From positions 186,001 to 250,000 of the forward strand of contig OZ245057.1 of NCBI GenBank assembly GCA_965224595.1: a DNA stretch of 64,000 nucleotides. The letters are read 5' to 3'. The notes beneath the pieces are model-generated. The model saw nothing but the letters and a program-made list of their open reading frames with translations, made no database searches and had not been told where the DNA came from. This DNA is from Aliivibrio_A sp016764915 (GTDB lineage Bacteria > Pseudomonadota > Gammaproteobacteria > Enterobacterales > Vibrionaceae). Every line of letters begins with the position of its first letter. Within the stretch, counting starts at the first letter, position 1. The position numbers were made by a program, and so were the translations under genes. Of the stretch, positions 18,601 to 27,991 are shown piece by piece.

Positions 18601-18718
18601 AATGTCATTAACTTTAGGTTATGGCTTATTGTTCTCGTTACCTATCGTGTTACTGGTTATTCCATGCTTATATCTGTTGTTTTTTAATCGCAATTCAGTG
18701 GTGACGGATGAAAGTTAA
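15686..18718 (+). CDS. RND-family efflux/export permease
   Basis: This is a 1010-residue inner membrane RND transporter of the HAE1-like superfamily with the expected two-fold layout: TM1 near the N-terminus, a large periplasmic porter loop (about 35-330), TM2-6, a second loop and TM7-12. The proton-relay aspartates are present in TM4 as IVDDSVIVAESIY, and the family motif GATAQDVE occurs in the first loop. The length is typical. It is coupled to the adaptor gene upstream. The substrate cannot be read from sequence; the linked two-component system suggests envelope stress or small-molecule control. Confidence 0.9.
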   Translation: MTNFIAYFAQRSFLARIITIMVLMIGAGSLATLKLQELPDVAFAEVDITTQYPGATAQDVEVNITNLIEKELKSVEGMRTFTSQSTDGSSNISIEIDEATDVAKVLRDIQQAVDRVQGLPKDIKNPPAVAQKSTSSFQVLTFGISLKDSINGNYTQLQRYTRLLENQLKSVAGVGSVTMTGFDEREFWIEVDPTKVSRYQLTYNEVINAVNNRNLSLSGGVVESWNSEQKIVTMTQVQSVDELAKTIIKVLPTGGLIRLSDVADVIDTFEKPSQQGVLNGEVAILFSVTNAASADIINTIDNIKNFIETEKLRVGDDFSFDYGLNLGDDMTDKFSIVSTNGGIGLILVLAVLSMILKRQIAFWVSVSIPFCVLGVMAVLPILGMNLDSVTLAALLLVIGIIVDDSVIVAESIYQEKEAGKSAINAAIDGTKNVIKPIIASLTTTALVFIPMFFIPGTMGKAIVVIPITVLVALLFSLAECTFTLPAHLANSLIEKKKEANSTDHFQVVTRAYIYLLKLSLSFKKTVLLIAVVTLAIGVSLTTTLKLDIFPSETAKYIEVYTEIKPGTPLEKVRKAHAQLELAISSLPNNELKSYELTYSTPVSTGLIVLSNFENRDRSAGSIIADLNSQLDNITELSFVKLSVDAGGPPPGEPVEVRVIGGSFEERNQAVETVTTWLNAQQGLNKITNSEALKEPQLQIVPQYEWLARYQLTAADLASTLRIAFEGESVTSTWIGDQEVNLRVILNDEYRNIDKLATTKIYTASGAQVPLSRLAKVEQIEAPRLIQHYNGAREVTVTAQITDENLNSVELSSTMLTELKGQFSSSVNIEAGGEAESTNETMSGFVVAFPVALIGIYFVLAVMFHSLVQPLLIMIVIPFAVIASLMALFVHMQPISLFALIGVLGMTGVVVNNSLVLINRINELLADGKAMIDAVTQAAISRLRPIVLTSLTTVVGLLPLAYGIGGTDVFMGPMSLTLGYGLLFSLPIVLLVIPCLYLLFFNRNSVVTDES

Positions 18719-18815
18719 ATATTGTTGATTTACCTAACGATTATTCATTGCTGTTCTCGTTATTGTCACCTTGCTCTGTTACATTGGCAGCAAATTAACT
18801 AACCTGAATAACACT

Positions 18816-19979
18816 ATGCCTTCGCAGCTAAGAATAGACAAGATTGTAGACATTGGGGACACTCTGCACCGCAGTGGTTGTGCCCCTTATAAAGTGGAAA
18901 AATTCACGCAACATTATGCTAAAAAACATGATGTTGATGTGCATATTCAGGTGACCCCTACTACCATCAACTATCAATTTACTGATGAGCAGAAATCGGT
19001 GGTTTTGAAGCGACTCCAGCCCGCTTCAATCAATCTAAGTCTATTGGCAAATACCATCATTCGCATTAATCAACCAAGCCGTGATCCTCTTCCGGAGCCA
19101 ACTGGTTATTCAAAGCTAAGTATCGCATTGGCCAATATTGGTATTCCGCCTGCTTATCTAATGCTGGTGGGCAGTACACTTGAAGCCGTTGGATTTGCAA
19201 CCCTCCTTGGTCTGATGGTTTGGCTCTGCCAACAAGTATTCCGCGCAAGACGCGCTATTGCGGTTGAGTTCATTGCCGCTCTGTTTACTGGAATATTGGT
19301 CGCTTTTTTAGCTAGCTCTGGTTTACCTATTCCTATTTGGGCCCTGTGCATCGCCTCCATCATACTATTTGTCCCTGGTCTATCCATCGCCAATGCCCTT
19401 GAATGTCTGGCTTTTAACGATTTAGTTTCGGGGACCAGCTTGCTCGGTCAATGTGGATTAACCTTGATTAAACTGTTTGTGGGTATTGTGATGGGGTTGA
19501 ATATTGGCGAAGCGATTTGGGGTCAGACTGAATCGATTGCTTATATCAATGAGATCCCGCAGTGGATGCACGTCTCTGGCTTGTTTATTCTATCTACTTC
19601 CATTGGCATCATATTCAACGCTCGCCCAAGAGACATTTTGATGGGATATCCTGTCGCTGTATTAGGTATGTGGGGACCACTTTATTTAGGCTTTGGCAGT
19701 GGCTGGTTAGTAGGCACATGGATTACGACGGTATTTATTACTCTTTACGGCACTTGGCTGGCTAAAAAACTCGATTTAACGGGTGCAATCTACATTGTAC
19801 AAGGCATCATCATACTGGTGCCGGGCAGCCGCGTACTGGTCAGTGTCAGTCAAACGGTATTTGAGCAATCTGTACTGCCCATCCCAAGTATCGGACTATC
19901 CGCGATGTTCATGTTCTCGGCCATTGTCGCCGGACAGGTTACCGCTTACTCTATCTATTCACCACGGATTGAACGGTAG
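18816..19979 (+). CDS. ThrE-family threonine/serine exporter-like membrane protein
   Basis: The 387-residue protein has an N-terminal cytoplasmic domain (about 1-120; GDTLHRSGCAPYKVEKF is typical of the ThrE/DUF1212 family) followed by about 9-10 membrane helices, fitting the single-chain ThrE architecture in which YjjP-like and YjjB-like halves are fused. The second half (ILVPGSRVLVSV) carries the conserved 'PGS' loop. The frame is open from 18771, but the ATG at 18816 is the natural start of the conserved part. Known members export threonine, serine or small dicarboxylates. No operon partner is evident. Confidence 0.82.
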   Translation: MPSQLRIDKIVDIGDTLHRSGCAPYKVEKFTQHYAKKHDVDVHIQVTPTTINYQFTDEQKSVVLKRLQPASINLSLLANTIIRINQPSRDPLPEPTGYSKLSIALANIGIPPAYLMLVGSTLEAVGFATLLGLMVWLCQQVFRARRAIAVEFIAALFTGILVAFLASSGLPIPIWALCIASIILFVPGLSIANALECLAFNDLVSGTSLLGQCGLTLIKLFVGIVMGLNIGEAIWGQTESIAYINEIPQWMHVSGLFILSTSIGIIFNARPRDILMGYPVAVLGMWGPLYLGFGSGWLVGTWITTVFITLYGTWLAKKLDLTGAIYIVQGIIILVPGSRVLVSVSQTVFEQSVLPIPSIGLSAMFMFSAIVAGQVTAYSIYSPRIER

Positions 19980-20068
19980 GTAAAACATCCTGCAGTGCTG
20001 ATACCTTACAGGTAAGCACTGCTTGTCAGTATCATTTGCAACATTCAAACGCTAATAAGGTCGCCGCT

Positions 20069-20950
20069 TTGAAAATTACTGATATGAAACTATTTATTAA
20101 AGTTGTCGAGCTTGGCAGTTTCACGGCGGCCGCCAAGGCTTTTGATATTCCAAGAGGAAAAGTCAGTAGAAAAATTGCAGAATTAGAGTGCCATTTAAAT
20201 GCAACCTTGTTTCATCGTACCACTCGTACTCTATCGCTGACTAACAGTGGTGAAACATACTACCTTGAAGTAAAAAAAGCATTAAATATCATCGACAATG
20301 CGGCTCTCAATATTCACTCAGGAAATAAGGTATTAAGTGGAAAAATCAAGATTGGTTTAATTCCAGAAACCCATGAGCTTATTCAACCAATAATATTTCA
20401 ATTTCACGATAAACACCCTGACATTAAATTGGACGTTAGAACCATTACTAATGGTTTCGATGACATGTTTCAGCAAGGTCTTGATATTGCATTTCACGGT
20501 GGGCGAGTTCAAGACTCAAATCTCGTGGCCAAAAAATTGCTAAGCTTAGATCGTTGCTTGGTTGCTTCCCCCGACTACTTAAAGACTCATGGTTCACCAA
20601 AAACGTTAGATGATTTAAGCAATTATGAGTCTATTTGTTACCGTTGGCCCAGTGGCGAGGTAGATAAACACTGGCACTTTACATCAAAATCCATCGAATT
20701 AAATTCCAAGTTTATTTGCGATAGTATTGGTTTTATCAAAAATGCCACTCTTGCAGGAAGAGGAATAAGCTTAATACCAAAGTTAATGATAAATAAAGAG
20801 TTATCAGATAACACTCTCAGTCTAATTCTACCCGAATCAAGTACAGTGGAGGAACACGGTTGGCTACTTTACCCTCAGCGCAACACATTAACCGCAGCAA
20901 GCCTCGCTTTAATTGATTGGTTAAAAGCAGAGATCCCTAAACTCACTTAA
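20069..20950 (+). CDS. LysR-family transcriptional regulator upstream of the second RND locus
   Basis: This is a LysR protein of about 293 residues in the CrgA/AaeR-like subgroup. The HTH (KVVELGSFTAAAKAFDIPRG, then KVSRKIAELE) and the FHRTTRTLSLTNSGE stretch are typical. The effector domain runs to the C-terminus (LIPKLMINKEL). Start choice is uncertain: a TTG at 20069 has AAGG at a fair spacing, an ATG lies at 20084 and the frame is open from a TTG at 20036. It lies 125 bases upstream of the RND operon on the same strand and is its likely regulator. Confidence 0.85.
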   Translation: MKITDMKLFIKVVELGSFTAAAKAFDIPRGKVSRKIAELECHLNATLFHRTTRTLSLTNSGETYYLEVKKALNIIDNAALNIHSGNKVLSGKIKIGLIPETHELIQPIIFQFHDKHPDIKLDVRTITNGFDDMFQQGLDIAFHGGRVQDSNLVAKKLLSLDRCLVASPDYLKTHGSPKTLDDLSNYESICYRWPSGEVDKHWHFTSKSIELNSKFICDSIGFIKNATLAGRGISLIPKLMINKELSDNTLSLILPESSTVEEHGWLLYPQRNTLTAASLALIDWLKAEIPKLT

Positions 20951-20984
20951 TTTTGTTGGATCATATTTACTCCTTGCCCCTATT

Positions 20985-21001
20985 GTCTCGTTTTTCGAGA
21001 C
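20985..21001. promoter_or_regulatory. Inverted repeat upstream of the second RND operon
   Basis: GTCTCG (20985-20990) and CGAGAC (20996-21001) form a perfect 6-bp inverted repeat with a TTTTT centre between the LysR stop and the adaptor ATG. No T-tract follows the second arm on either strand, so an operator is as likely as a terminator. Confidence 0.35.
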
Positions 21002-21075
21002 GTTGAAAATCAAACCCACCGATTAACAGAACAAAGAAACATCAATATAATAGCTCCATTGTAAGGAGCAATATT

Positions 21076-22161
21076 ATGAACCCATCACTTAAGAAAGCTA
21101 TCGCATATACATTGACACTTGGCCTTATTGGCTGCAATCAAACCGTAACCACAATTGAAAATCCTATTGTTAAACCAATACAAGTCGCTAATTTAGAAAG
21201 TGTAAAAAGAAGCTCAATAAAACACTTCAGCGGCGTAATTCAATCACAAGAAAAAGCAGCGCTTACCTTTCGAGTACCAGGCACGATAAGTGAATTATTG
21301 GTGCAAAAAGGAGACCAGGTTGTCACGGGTCAAACTATTGCTCGTTTGGATCCTCATGACTATCAAGTGACTTTAGACGAACTAACAGCTCGCCGTTTAG
21401 AAGCTTTATCTATTTATAAGTTGGCCAAATCAGAACTGTCTAGAGTGAAACAAGCGACAAAAGATAATGCCATCGCGAGTGTCAATTTAGACAGAGCGAT
21501 CAGTGGATTTGAGCGTAGTCAATCTGCGGTTAAAGTGGTCAATGAAAATATTCAAAGAGCCAAAGATGCACTTAGCTACACCGAACTAAAAGCACCATTT
21601 GATGGCGTTATTGCAGACCTACATACCAATACTTATGAACAAGTGCTCCCGGGACTTCCAGCGGTGACCTTGCAAGACAATAGTCAGCTTGAAGTGGAAA
21701 TAGATGTTCCTGAGAACATGATCGCGGAATTTACACTGGGAAAACACGCCAGAGTCAGCTGGTATCAATCTGAACATACGTTAAACGCTTATGTATCAGA
21801 AATAACAACCTTACCACATCGCATTAAGCAGACGTTTTTAGTCACATTAGCTCTACCAGATGCAGATGCAAATCCTCAACTTCTACCTGGAAAATCGGTG
21901 ACTGTTTCAACGGAAGTTGGTAATACTAGCTCCTTGTATTGTTTGCCATATTCCGCCGTTATTGGTGAGAGTAAGCAGCTGTATGTAAATCTGGTTCGCA
22001 ATAATAAGATCGTAAAACAAGCCATTGATGTTAATTCATTAGATGCCAACCAAGCTTGTATAGATAGCGATTTTAAAGAAAACGACTATGTGGTCATCAG
22101 TGGTTCATCTTACCTCGTCGAAGGTGATAGTGCGCCAAACTTGATCATTAAAACCTTATAG
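21076..22161 (+). CDS. RND efflux periplasmic adaptor lipoprotein
   Basis: This is a 361-residue membrane fusion protein with a lipoprotein signal (lipobox LGLIGC, Cys at about 20). Order of domains: beta strand entry, lipoyl half (KAALTFRVPGTISELLVQKG), alpha-hairpin (about 95-160), second lipoyl half (YTELKAPFDGVIADLHTN), beta-barrel and membrane-proximal domain. AAGGAG lies eight bases upstream of the ATG. The RND pump gene follows after eight bases with its own AGGAGG. It starts the operon that runs on to the OprM-like protein, the patatin and the symporter. Confidence 0.9.
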   Translation: MNPSLKKAIAYTLTLGLIGCNQTVTTIENPIVKPIQVANLESVKRSSIKHFSGVIQSQEKAALTFRVPGTISELLVQKGDQVVTGQTIARLDPHDYQVTLDELTARRLEALSIYKLAKSELSRVKQATKDNAIASVNLDRAISGFERSQSAVKVVNENIQRAKDALSYTELKAPFDGVIADLHTNTYEQVLPGLPAVTLQDNSQLEVEIDVPENMIAEFTLGKHARVSWYQSEHTLNAYVSEITTLPHRIKQTFLVTLALPDADANPQLLPGKSVTVSTEVGNTSSLYCLPYSAVIGESKQLYVNLVRNNKIVKQAIDVNSLDANQACIDSDFKENDYVVISGSSYLVEGDSAPNLIIKTL

Positions 22162-22169
22162 GAGGACCT

Positions 22170-25100
22170 ATGTTTAATTTAGCTGAGTTCGCCATTCGTC
22201 AAAAAACTTTTGTCTTATTTTTTACCATGTTAAGTGTCATCGCAGGAATGTATTCCTATTTTGATTTAGGCAAATTGGAAGACCCAAGCTTTACGGTTAA
22301 AACCGCTGTTGTCGTCACTTTTTACCCTGGAGCCTCAGCGGAAGAAGTCGAATATCAAGTAACGGACACGATTGAGACAAAGTTACAAGAAATGGGCGAT
22401 CTGCATCGTTTACGATCCCTTTCTCGTCCGGGTGTGTCTATGGTCTTTGTCGATTTAAAAGAAAGCCTTAGCTCTGATGAACTTCCACAGCAATGGGACT
22501 TACTTCGACGTAAAGTCAATGACGTTTCACTACTGCTCCCTTCAACGGCTCAGTTGAATATTGTTCAAGACGAGTTCTCTGAAGTCTATGGCATGCTCTT
22601 TTCTATTCACAGTTTAGACGCAGAACCTGAAGAGTTAAAAGGTTATGCAGAAGAGCTTCAACGTCAACTCAAAACCGTAGTAGGGATCAAAAAAATCGAG
22701 CTACACGGTGTTCAACCTCGTGTCGTGTATATTGACATGCCAAGTGAACGTTTAGCGCAATACCATCTCTCATTCTCTCAAGTGTGGGGACAACTTAATA
22801 CTCAAAATATGACTTTCGAAGCAGGTAAGTTTTCTACCGGACAAGAGCGAATTCGCATTTCACAAAGTAGCGAATTAAAAAGTATTGATGATATTAAAAA
22901 TCTTGTGATAAAAGGCGGCATAGGAGAGATTGGAACAGGCTTAATTCGCCTAGGTGACATTGCTGATATTACCATGGGTTATCAAACTCCAGCCCTGACT
23001 GAAAATCGTTTCAATGGTGAGCCTGCTGTTACTTTAGCAGTGAGTCCAGTTGAAGGTATCAACGTGGTTTCTCTCGGGGGATCCATACGAACCATTATCG
23101 AACAATATGAACAAACGCTTCCGGTTGGTGTACAAATATCCACCGTCGCTTATCAACCTGTAGAAGTACAAAAATCAATTGACAACTTTGTACAAAACCT
23201 CTTAGAAAGTGTCTCCATCGTTTTCATTGTCTTGTTAGTCTTCATGGGTTTTAGAAGTGCCACTATTGTGGGTTGTAGCTTGCTGCTTACCATATTACTC
23301 ACTCTTATTTATATGAATTTGAATGAAATTGATCTTCACCGAGTCTCTCTGGGTACCTTCATTCTTGCATTAGGTATGTTGGTTGATAATGCCATTGTGA
23401 TCACCGACATGATGTCATCAAAAATGAGTAAAGGCATCGATCGCACTGCTGCCGCTATCGCTTCGGTTAAAGAGACTGGCGTGCCACTCCTCGGCGCAAC
23501 CGTAATCGCTGTTATGGGTGCAAGCCCGGTTATTTTCTCGAAAACAGATGCCTCAGAATTTGCAAGTTCTGTGTTTTACATTGTTGCCGCCTCGTTATTA
23601 CTATCATGGTTTGTTGCAATGACAGTCACGGTATTGTTTTGCTGGTTGTTCTTAAAACCGAGCCCTATTAAAGAGGAAACTAAACCAAGTTTATTTAAAC
23701 GTCTGATTTTCTGGACCGTTGATCATCCGATAAAAACATTAGTCAGCATTGTGCCGCTTATACTGGTCACTGCCGTTGCCGTGCCCTATGTTTCGGTTAA
23801 TTTCCTACCACAATCGGATCGCCCAATTATATTCCTTGATTACTGGTTACCAAATGGCGCCAAGATTGAGCAAACATCCGCTGACATGAAAAAAATTGAA
23901 ACATGGCTGCTTGAACAACCTGAAGTTACCACTATTTCGACCGCCGTTGGTGCAAGTGTCCCACGTTTCTCGGTAACGGTTGAACCAGATCCATTTGATT
24001 CCGCTTATGGGCAAATATTGGTCAACACCACTGATTACCACGCAATTGATGCTTTGGTTAAACGGGGAGATCACTGGTTAGCCGCTCAGTTTCCGAACGC
24101 GGAGCCTCGTTTTAGAGCACTAAAACTTGCAACGTCTGATAAATACGCTGTCGAAGCTCGATTTTCTGGTCCAGACCCAATCGTTCTGCACCGCTTATCG
24201 GATCAAGCTAAAAACATCATGAAGGCTAACCCAGATACACGTTATGTGCGCGATGATTGGCGTCAACAAAGTAAAACATTGGTGCCGATTATCAACCAAG
24301 ATAAAGCGCGCAAAGCGGGTATTAATCGTGCTGATATTGCCTTTGCCCTAAAGCGTGCGTCTGATGGTGTTCCCCTTGGAAAAATGAACCTCAATGACGA
24401 ATTAATTACAATTCAATTACGAGGCACAAATCAAACCATGGAGTCTCTGGAAACCTTACCAATCAAGTCATTAATAGGTATGCATTCGGTACCGCTAGGC
24501 CAAGTGGTGGACGGTTTTGAACTTAAAACAGAAGAGAGCATGGTCTGGCGCCGTGACCGCATGAAAACAATCACCGCACAAGCAGGGATTAGCCGTGATA
24601 CAACACCCGCCCGAGTGCGAAATAGCATCTTGGAGCAAATTGAAGCAATTCCACTTCCTGCTGGTTATGCTATGGAATGGGGAGGTGAATATTACGATGA
24701 GCAAAAAGCGGTGAATGACATCTTGAAACAGCTACCTAAAGCGATGTTGATAATGGTGATTATCTTGGTTGCCATGTTTAATAGCCTATTCTGATTTTGC
24801 TGACGCTACCACTGGCTACCACTGGCGCGGCCTTTGCTCTGCTTGCATTCGATAAACCATTTGGATTTATGGCCTTAATTGGAGCCGTCACCTTAACTGG
24901 CATGATCATTAAAAACGGAATAGTGCTTATGGATCAAATTGAACTTGAACGTCAAAAAGGTCTTGTTCTTGCGGATGCGATTAAAGAAGCCACCATCAAT
25001 AGAACCATGGCGATTTCGATGGGGGCATTAACGACTGCTCTAGGTATGTTGCCATTAATGAGTGATCTTCTGTTTGATCAAATGGCAGCAACGATTATTG

Positions 25101-25231
25101 GCGGTCTCGCTGCGGCAACGGTGTTGTCTCTATTGGTGATGCCAGCACTTTACAAACTAACCAACAAAGACCTTCCAATAGATGCGAAAAACGCGGATTG
25201 CTCTTTACCCATTCATCATGAGTGTATATAG
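22170..25231 (+). pseudogene. RND efflux permease, disrupted by a frameshift near 24788
   Basis: Two reading frames together make one RND pump of about 1020 residues. The first, 22170-24794, covers TM1, the porter loop (FYPGASAEEVEYQV), TM4 with LGMLVDNAIVITDMM, and ends in TM11 at AMFNSLF followed by a stop. The second frame resumes at once with LTLPLATTGAAF and continues through GMIIKNGIVLMDQIELE to the C-terminus at 25231. Relatives read NSL-RQP-I/L at the break, so a loss of about ten bases explains it. The four-base CCTA at 24785-24788 is a candidate slippage point. Either the pump is inactive or this is a sequence error; the neighbouring genes are intact. Confidence 0.85.
24806..24825 (+). 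repeat. Perfect 10-bp tandem repeat next to the RND frameshift
   Basis: CTACCACTGG occurs twice in tandem (24806-24815 and 24816-24825), about 20 bases after the frameshift point. The translation of both copies (LPLATTG) matches the length of the same region in related pumps, so the repeat is probably not an insertion, but it marks a slippage-prone stretch. Confidence 0.7.
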
Positions 25232-25239
25232 GACTAATT

Positions 25240-26706
25240 ATGACCACTTTATTCTTTAAAAAATTAACCCCTATCGCACTCGCTGTCTTTCTTTCTGGCT
25301 GCGCAGTAGGGCCAGATTACCAAGAGCCGACCGTTTCATTAGCAAATACTTACCTTTTTGCTAATGAACAAGCGCTTAATGATAATGAGATGTGGTGGCA
25401 GCAATTTAATGACCAGACATTGAACCAAATGGTACTCGATGTTCAGCAACAGAACATACCACTCAAGGTAGCCTCAAAACGTATTTCAATGGCAAACTCA
25501 TACCAGAGCATTGTTGAGTCGTTTAAAGTGCCTACCGTTAATGTCGGTGCTGGTTATTACAATTATCAAATCAGCCAGAACGATTCTTTGGTAGGCCCGT
25601 TGGTGAGCCCAATGTCTATCCCGGCTATCAACCCTGCACTTCCAAGTGAAGTTACCTTAATGGACAATCAACACAGTGGTGGTTTCGTTGGGGCAAGTAT
25701 CGCGTGGGAACTTGATCTGTTCGGTCGATTGGACCGTCAGAGCAATGCCGCTCAAATTCGGGTAGAACAAGCAGAAATAATGCGAGAAGGATTAAACACA
25801 CTCATTACTGCGGATCTGATTCACAACTACCTTCAATATTTAGGTGCTCAAGAGCGCACCCAGCTTGCACTAGAAAATATTGAAGACCAGCGTGAAACCG
25901 TTGCTTTAGTAGAGAAAGTCGTTCGTAGCGGTTACGGATCAGAGCTTGATTATGCGCAGGCCAAAGCGGCGTTAGCCATTACTGAATCCCTCATTCCACA
26001 ATTAGAGAATGCACAACAGGTTCATAAATACCGTCTGGCCGTGCTGCTCGGAGAGCCATTATCCGCAGTTGACATAAGATTAGCCAACGCTCAACAACTG
26101 CCAATCTTGCAAGACATTATTCCTGTCGGTTTACCTTCTGATTTACTTAAGCGTCGACCAGATATCCGCTTGGCTGAACGAGAAATGGCAGCCATTAATG
26201 AAGAACTCGCGGTGAGTGTTGCCAACCAATACCCTAAATTCTTCCTGACTGGAGCCCCTGGCTTCTCTGCAAGTAGCTTTGATGACCTGTTCAGTAGTGA
26301 TTCGTTTGGATGGGCTGGTGGTGTTGGTATCTCTTGGAATGTCTTTGATGGCGGCCGAGGAGAAGAGATGATAAAAATTAATCAGGCTAATTTCGAAGCC
26401 GCTGCATTAAGTTATCAGCACTCCGTGAATTCAGCAATTTCAGAAGTGGATACAACGCTGTTTACCTACGGGCGAAGCCAAGAAAATCAAACACAGATCG
26501 ATGCCGCATTTACTGCCACTGAAATAGCGGTGAATAAAGCCAAATCACTGTACCGTGCTGGTCTTATCGATTACTTGGCGGTTCTCGACGCACAACGATA
26601 TCAGCGAATGTTTCAAGACAGACAAGTTGCCTCTAAGCTTCAGACCGCACAAGTTTCCGTTGCTCTTTATAAATCACTTGGGGGCGATTGGAATGTCACT
26701 CCATAG
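25240..26706 (+). CDS. Outer membrane efflux lipoprotein, OprM/NodT family
   Basis: This is a 488-residue TolC-type channel lipoprotein. The signal peptide ends in the lipobox FLSGC, followed by AVGPDYQEP, the near-universal N-terminus of OprM/NodT proteins. Two OEP repeats follow, with WWQQFNDQTLNQMV, GGFVGASIAWELDLFGR in the first and GGVGISWNVFDGGRG in the second, and LLKRRPDIRLAEREM between them. The ATG at 25240 has AGGA six bases upstream; the frame is open from a GTG at 25222. It completes a tripartite pump with the adaptor and the frameshifted RND gene. The patatin gene overlaps its 3' end by 14 bases. Confidence 0.92.
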   Translation: MTTLFFKKLTPIALAVFLSGCAVGPDYQEPTVSLANTYLFANEQALNDNEMWWQQFNDQTLNQMVLDVQQQNIPLKVASKRISMANSYQSIVESFKVPTVNVGAGYYNYQISQNDSLVGPLVSPMSIPAINPALPSEVTLMDNQHSGGFVGASIAWELDLFGRLDRQSNAAQIRVEQAEIMREGLNTLITADLIHNYLQYLGAQERTQLALENIEDQRETVALVEKVVRSGYGSELDYAQAKAALAITESLIPQLENAQQVHKYRLAVLLGEPLSAVDIRLANAQQLPILQDIIPVGLPSDLLKRRPDIRLAEREMAAINEELAVSVANQYPKFFLTGAPGFSASSFDDLFSSDSFGWAGGVGISWNVFDGGRGEEMIKINQANFEAAALSYQHSVNSAISEVDTTLFTYGRSQENQTQIDAAFTATEIAVNKAKSLYRAGLIDYLAVLDAQRYQRMFQDRQVASKLQTAQVSVALYKSLGGDWNVTP

Positions 26707-27991
26707 ATGGTTATCGCTCAGTATCGCTATAGCCGGACTTACCGGCTGTAGCGCAACGACAAAAATCACAAACACTGCGAATACCTCCCCCCAACAAGGT
26801 GCCTATTCACTTGAAGTGACAGCTCAAAACTTAAAGCAACACAATGTTGCCGTTCTTGTCAGCTTTTCCGGAGGCGGAACTCGCGCTGCTGCACTCTCTT
26901 ATGGTGTTCTTAAAGGAATGCGAGATATTGAGATCTCAGATAAAGACAGAGATTATCGATTACTGGACCAAATAACCACGATTAGCTCGGTCTCTGGTGG
27001 TAGCTTTACCGCTGCCTATTATGGGTTGTATAACGAGGAAATTTTCAATCAATATGAAGATGACTTCCTATATCGAGACGTATCAGGAAGCCTACTGGAT
27101 ATTGCACTTAGTCCTACATTCTGGTTTTCAAAAGACAGTAGGACAGCTGCCGCTGTTAATTTCTATAATCAGGCACTTTTTAAGGATGCGACGTTCAATG
27201 ATATGCATGAAGCCTCACCAAGGATCATTATTAATAGTACTGATTTAGGAGGAGGCGTCCGTTTCTCTTTCTTGCAGGAATATTTTGACCTGATTTGTTC
27301 TGACGTTAATGATTATTCAATTGCGAATGCCGTTGCTGCTTCTTCTGCAGTTCCCATCATTTTTGAACCGGTTGTGTTACAAAATTATTCGCAGTGCGAT
27401 AATTCATACACTTCCATATCTAACGTAAAAAATCCTATCTATCTAGATTCAACTCGTGATGGATTAGTCAGTTACAGCAACAAAGATAAGCGACCTTATG
27501 TTCATTTAGTCGATGGCGGCATCTCTGACAACCTCGGTTTACTAGCTGTTTATGACTTAGTAAAAAGCCAAGAGAGTCGTTTTCAAAACCTTAATGAAAA
27601 TATCGATACTGTGATTGTTATCTCTGTGGATGCATCAACCAACCCTGACTGGAACATCGATATAAAAAAGAGTACTCCTAGTGCCCAAAGTACACTCGGC
27701 GCCATCACTGATATTCAAATTCATCGATATAATGATCTGGTAAAATCGCTTGTGGTCAAAGAGTTAAATGAGTGGCGAAATGCGTCTTCAAAAAGAGAGG
27801 CCTACTTCATTGACATTAACCTTAATACGGCACATGAAAGCGATGATATGAACAACATCCCAACAGACTTCACATTGAAGCCCCAACAGGTCGAGAAACT
27901 CATCCAACATGGCTATGATGAAATACGCAGTGACCCGCAGTTGTCTGAACTGTTTCAATCAACACCCATGTTAACTTCGGAGGCAATATGA
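26693..27991 (+). CDS. Patatin-like phospholipase lipoprotein
   Basis: This is a 432-residue patatin-fold lipid acyl hydrolase. It has a lipoprotein signal (lipobox IAGLTGC), the oxyanion-hole motif SFSGGGTRAAALSYG, the nucleophile region TISSVSGGSFTAAYYG with the G-x-S-x-G-like serine, and the catalytic aspartate in VDGGISDNLG. The ATG at 26693 lies within the last 14 bases of the channel gene and has GGGGG upstream, so the long frame from 26555 is rejected. Its stop overlaps the next ATG by four bases. Expected location is the inner leaflet of the outer membrane or the periplasm, acting on phospholipid. Its link to a pump operon is unusual and unexplained. Confidence 0.88.
   Translation: MSLHRWLSLSIAIAGLTGCSATTKITNTANTSPQQGAYSLEVTAQNLKQHNVAVLVSFSGGGTRAAALSYGVLKGMRDIEISDKDRDYRLLDQITTISSVSGGSFTAAYYGLYNEEIFNQYEDDFLYRDVSGSLLDIALSPTFWFSKDSRTAAAVNFYNQALFKDATFNDMHEASPRIIINSTDLGGGVRFSFLQEYFDLICSDVNDYSIANAVAASSAVPIIFEPVVLQNYSQCDNSYTSISNVKNPIYLDSTRDGLVSYSNKDKRPYVHLVDGGISDNLGLLAVYDLVKSQESRFQNLNENIDTVIVISVDASTNPDWNIDIKKSTPSAQSTLGAITDIQIHRYNDLVKSLVVKELNEWRNASSKREAYFIDINLNTAHESDDMNNIPTDFTLKPQQVEKLIQHGYDEIRSDPQLSELFQSTPMLTSEAI

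Noticed and set aside
24806..24825. 10-bp tandem repeat as the insertion causing the RND frameshift
   Set aside because: Removing one copy does not restore the frame or the family sequence, whereas restoring about ten lost bases after NSL does.
26555..26692. Extended N-terminus of the patatin gene
   Set aside because: It is read out of frame inside the channel gene, and the lipoprotein signal starts at the ATG at 26693.
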